Part shown: positions 33,959 through 36,400 of the stretch, piece by piece
Layout: each line of letters begins with the position of its first letter
How positions within the stretch are numbered: position 1 is the stretch's first letter
Origin: Bacteroidota bacterium
Lineage (GTDB): Bacteria > Bacteroidota > Bacteroidia > Bacteroidales > GCA-2748055
DNA length: 36,400 nucleotides
Reading direction: 5' to 3'
NCBI GenBank assembly: GCA_024640885.1
Contig: JAHEEC010000037.1
Location: 1-36,400 of the forward strand
Notes under the pieces: generated by a model
The model's database searches: none
Told to the model about the DNA's origin: nothing
The model's input: only the letters and a program-made list of their open reading frames with translations
Program-made: the position numbers and the translations under genes

Positions 33959-34627
33959 ATGCGTTTTTCCATTCGACCCGAGCCAAGTCCGGAACAGAGG
34001 ATCCGCTCCGTGACCATTGATGAGATCCTTTCCGTGAGCAGTAAATTACCGGGAGACCGGCCCAGGCTGGAACACTATTTTTCCCCTACCAGGAAAGAGG
34101 CCTTCGTCAAGGGTTACCTGCATTTCCTGAATACTGCCCTGCTGGAGGCAAAACATGGGGAGCTTGACATCGATCTCTACCTGGTTTTTGTACTCTCCTT
34201 TCAGTTCATCGCGCCCCTGCTGGAAATCCCTGCAGAGAAGGAGCTGGGACTCTTTTTCAGGTTGCTTCAGGATACCTACGGGATCGAGGAGATCGATCTG
34301 AATCTCAAATTCGGTACCGATGCACATAAGGCAGGAGGGGTCAGCGAACAGGAAGCCATCAACGCCTTCAGGGACGAACTGGAGGATAAATACAACGGGG
34401 TCAGGGAAGTCAAGGAGAGTGTGCAGAAAAGGTTGAAAAAGGATGCCATCGAGGCCATCATGAAGTGGCAGAGAACAAAAACCATTCCTGCGCTTGCCGA
34501 GGCCTTTGGCCGTTCCATCGTGATTCCTTCCTTTTTTTCTTTTATGGACAAAAGAATGATAAATTTTTACAGGGGCACCACCAATGGCATTACCTACAGG
34601 GTGGCCATCCCCGAAGAACTGGAATAA
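33959..34627 (+). CDS. Hypothetical protein, 222 residues
   Basis: Not recognised. The protein has no signal peptide, is rich in charged residues and looks alpha-helical. A moderately hydrophobic stretch (LYLVFVLSFQFIAPLL, about 73-88) is probably a buried helix rather than a membrane segment. A charged helical region (DELEDKYNGVREVKESVQKR) and a C-terminal RMINFYRGTTNGITYRVAI follow. The opening PSPEQRIRSVTIDEILSVSS is family-neutral. It sits between carbohydrate genes, with a 65-bp gap before it and 11 bp after it, so it is likely co-transcribed with the TolB-like gene. Coding status is supported by length, codon pattern and close spacing. Confidence 0.7.
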   Translation: MRFSIRPEPSPEQRIRSVTIDEILSVSSKLPGDRPRLEHYFSPTRKEAFVKGYLHFLNTALLEAKHGELDIDLYLVFVLSFQFIAPLLEIPAEKELGLFFRLLQDTYGIEEIDLNLKFGTDAHKAGGVSEQEAINAFRDELEDKYNGVREVKESVQKRLKKDAIEAIMKWQRTKTIPALAEAFGRSIVIPSFFSFMDKRMINFYRGTTNGITYRVAIPEELE

Positions 34628-34638
34628 TATTGGTCCCT

Positions 34639-36144
34639 ATGAAAAATAAATACTGGTTTCCACTTATCCTCATGGTCATGGTACATCTCTGCGCCACAGC
34701 ACAGTTCCGGGGTCCTGGAATAGGCTTTTTCGATGCCTTCACCGATATCGGATCACCCGCCATCCCCGGAGCAGCGATCTACGGAGAGCCCGGCCAGGAG
34801 TACAGCCTTACCGGTTCCGGCGCAAACATCTGGTTCGGGGAGGACAGTTTTTCTTACCTGTGGAAGAAGATGGACGGTGATTTTATCATCCAGGCCCGGC
34901 TGAGTTTCACTGGCGAGGGCACCAATGCCCACCGGAAAGCGGGCCTGATGATCCGCAGCGGCCTGGACAACCATGCGGCCCATGTAAGCTGTGTGATCCA
35001 TGGAGACGGGCTTACCTCGCTGCAATACAGGGCGCAGGATGGGAAGGATATGGAAGAGATGACCTTCGACATCTCCGGTCCCGATGTGATCCAGCTGGAG
35101 AAGAAAGGAACCAGATTTACCATGTCGGTGGCTCATTTTGGAGAACTCTATCAGCAAAAAAGCGTCGAAATTGACCTGGAGGGGGCGCTTCAGGCAGGGT
35201 TATTCATTTGTTCACATGACGATTCTGTCACCGAAGAGGCAATATTCAGCAACGTCAGGGTGCTGGGGACCGCACCGGACGACCTGCAACCCTACAGGGA
35301 TTACCTTGGAAGCCTGCTGGAAGTGATGGATGTGGAATCCGGGCACCGCCAGGTGATTGGTGGGGCCCCTGGTTCCTGGCAGGCTCCCAACTGGACGCCC
35401 GATGGCAGGCATCTCATCTTCAATGCCGACGGATCCCTCTACAGGTTCGACCTGACCACCGGTGATACCCTGCTTCTGGATACCGATTTTGCTAACGACA
35501 ACAACAACGACCACGCCATCTCATTCAGCGGAAAACAATTGGCCATCAGCCACCATGCTGCCGAGGACCAGGGCCAGTCGGTGGTTTATACCCTGCCCGT
35601 GGAAGGGGGTATGCCCACCCGGATTACCCCGCACAGTCCCTCGTATTTTCATGGCTGGTCAGTGGATGACAGGTGGCTGGTCTATACAGGCGGAAGGGGA
35701 GGTGTATACAATATCTACAAGATACCCGTTACCGGGGGAGAAGAGATACAGCTTACGGACCTGGAGACCCTGGATGACGGTCCCGAGTTCAGTCCGGACG
35801 GGAAGTATATCTATTTTAACTCCTGCAGGAGCGGGACCATGCAGATCTGGAGGATGGGGACCGATGGCAACAATCCGATCCAGCTGACCTTTGATGAATA
35901 CAATGACTGGTTTCCCCATATCTCCCCCGACAACCGTTGGATGGTGTTTATCTCCTTTCCACCGGAGGTGCCGGCAGATGATCATCCCTTCTACAAACGG
36001 GTCTATCTTCGCATGATGTCACTGGATGAAATGAAGCCCAGGGTGATAGGGTACCTCTATGGCGGACAGGGTACCATCAATGTGCCCAGCTGGTCCCCCG
36101 ACAGCAAAAAGATCGCATTTGTGAGCAATGGAACCTTCCAGTAA
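34639..36144 (+). CDS. Secreted TolB-like beta-propeller protein with N-terminal laminin-G-like domain
   Basis: Start chosen at 34639 (MKNKYWFPLILMVMVHLC), which gives a signal peptide ending in ATAQF and 501 residues; a longer in-frame reading would overlap the previous gene. An N-terminal jelly-roll domain (about 30-210) resembles DUF1349/concanavalin-like domains: SYLWKKMDGDFIIQARL, HRKAGLMIRSGLD, VIHGDGLTSLQYRAQDG. Residues about 240-500 carry PD40/WD40-like TolB blades: PNWTPDGRHLIFNADGSLY, PEFSPDGKYIYFNSCRSG, PHISPDNRWMVFISF and PSWSPDSKKIAFVSNG. It is probably periplasmic or surface-bound and binds glycans or proteins. No catalytic motif is visible. It precedes another secreted protein by 9 bp. 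Confidence 0.85.
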   Translation: MKNKYWFPLILMVMVHLCATAQFRGPGIGFFDAFTDIGSPAIPGAAIYGEPGQEYSLTGSGANIWFGEDSFSYLWKKMDGDFIIQARLSFTGEGTNAHRKAGLMIRSGLDNHAAHVSCVIHGDGLTSLQYRAQDGKDMEEMTFDISGPDVIQLEKKGTRFTMSVAHFGELYQQKSVEIDLEGALQAGLFICSHDDSVTEEAIFSNVRVLGTAPDDLQPYRDYLGSLLEVMDVESGHRQVIGGAPGSWQAPNWTPDGRHLIFNADGSLYRFDLTTGDTLLLDTDFANDNNNDHAISFSGKQLAISHHAAEDQGQSVVYTLPVEGGMPTRITPHSPSYFHGWSVDDRWLVYTGGRGGVYNIYKIPVTGGEEIQLTDLETLDDGPEFSPDGKYIYFNSCRSGTMQIWRMGTDGNNPIQLTFDEYNDWFPHISPDNRWMVFISFPPEVPADDHPFYKRVYLRMMSLDEMKPRVIGYLYGGQGTINVPSWSPDSKKIAFVSNGTFQ

Positions 36145-36153
36145 TCTGTGGAT

Positions 36154-36400
36154 ATGAAAAACCTTCTATATATTGGCCTGTGGGTGACCGGTTTGTTTTT
36201 ATGTTCTGCGACAGGGGTCGCACAGGTTGCAAGTGGTTACAGGCCTGGCCTTGCTTTCCGGGAGGACTGGAAGGAGACACCGGCCGAAACGCCTGTCAGC
36301 CAGGGCCATGTAAATAATCCTGATCTTATCCTCGGACTTTACGGTCCGGGTAGGGACAGCATCAAGAAGAGCCATCACGCTGCTCCTGAAGATGATCCCT
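36154..36400 (+). CDS. Secreted protein, N-terminal part (cut by window end)
   Basis: ATG at 36154 opens a frame that stays open to the window edge (82 codons seen). MKNLLYIGLWVTGLFLCSAT plus GVAQV is a signal peptide. The mature part begins SGYRPGLAFREDWKETPAETP, continues through VNNPDLILGLYGPG and reaches IKKSHHAAPEDDP. I associate this opening with a family of secreted proteins of sugar-related loci in Bacteroidota and Planctomycetota, but I cannot name the domain. It starts 9 bp after the TolB-like gene and is probably in the same operon. Confidence 0.75.
   Translation, partial: MKNLLYIGLWVTGLFLCSATGVAQVASGYRPGLAFREDWKETPAETPVSQGHVNNPDLILGLYGPGRDSIKKSHHAAPEDDP

Noticed and set aside
34465-34638. 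Upstream extension of the TolB-like gene
   Set aside because: It overlaps the preceding gene in another frame; the signal peptide begins at 34639.

Overview
The window reads as chromosomal DNA of a member of the Bacteroidota (Bacteroidales or Marinilabiliales-like; the rank is inference). Signs of this are promoter boxes of the TTTG / TAnnTTTG type, weak Shine-Dalgarno sequences, many Sec-signal proteins and lipoproteins, a DUF4890-like protein, a BlaI/M56 pair, and ABC permeases carrying an M1-peptidase-like periplasmic domain. About 30 protein genes are packed tightly, many with 4-nt ATGA-type overlaps. No rRNA, tRNA, IS element, phage gene or CRISPR array was seen.

Layout. 1-2435: start of a secreted protein (minus strand), then a mecI/blaI-type repressor and a BlaR1-like M56 sensor protease, with two matching operators around the repressor promoter. 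2436-4845: a complete AmmeMemoRadiSam triad (radical SAM enzyme, MEMO protein, AMMECR1 protein), each gene overlapping the next by 4 nt. 4942-8714: MsrA, a TPR sensor histidine kinase, a hemolysin III/TrhA membrane protein, and a cold-shock protein with clear promoter and terminator. 8760-10823: a Tat-exported ThuA-like protein and a DUF1566 lipoprotein. 10856-12461: a stand-alone TrpB2 tryptophan synthase beta chain preceded by what looks like a full ribosome-mediated attenuator: promoter, 29-codon leader with four Trp codons (WRWRWW), alternative hairpins and a terminator. 12566-15769: a LOG-family protein, a PhoD-like phosphodiesterase/phosphatase lipoprotein, an OsmC protein and a small periplasmic DUF4890-like protein.

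15929-31438 is the most striking region, a 15.5-kb same-strand transporter cluster. In order: ABC ATPase; 1146-residue ABC-2 permease fused to a degenerate M1-like domain and a golvesin-like C-terminal domain; TolC-like outer-membrane channel; membrane-fusion lipoprotein; RND pump; a 1568-residue protein in which a complete RND pump is fused to an ABC ATPase domain; and a second ABC-2 permease. The gene content suggests one envelope machine mixing ATP-driven ABC parts with proton-driven RND parts around a single TolC/adaptor pair. Its substrate is unknown.

31463-36400: directly after the transporter cluster lies a 33-codon relic of an AraC-type regulator. Carbohydrate genes follow: a GH20-like glycosidase overlapping an HGSNAT/DUF5009-like membrane acyltransferase, an unrecognised 222-residue protein, a secreted TolB-like propeller protein, and the start of another secreted protein cut by the window edge.

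Most likely to reward follow-up are the RND-ABC fusion with its hybrid cluster, and the trpB2 leader attenuator.
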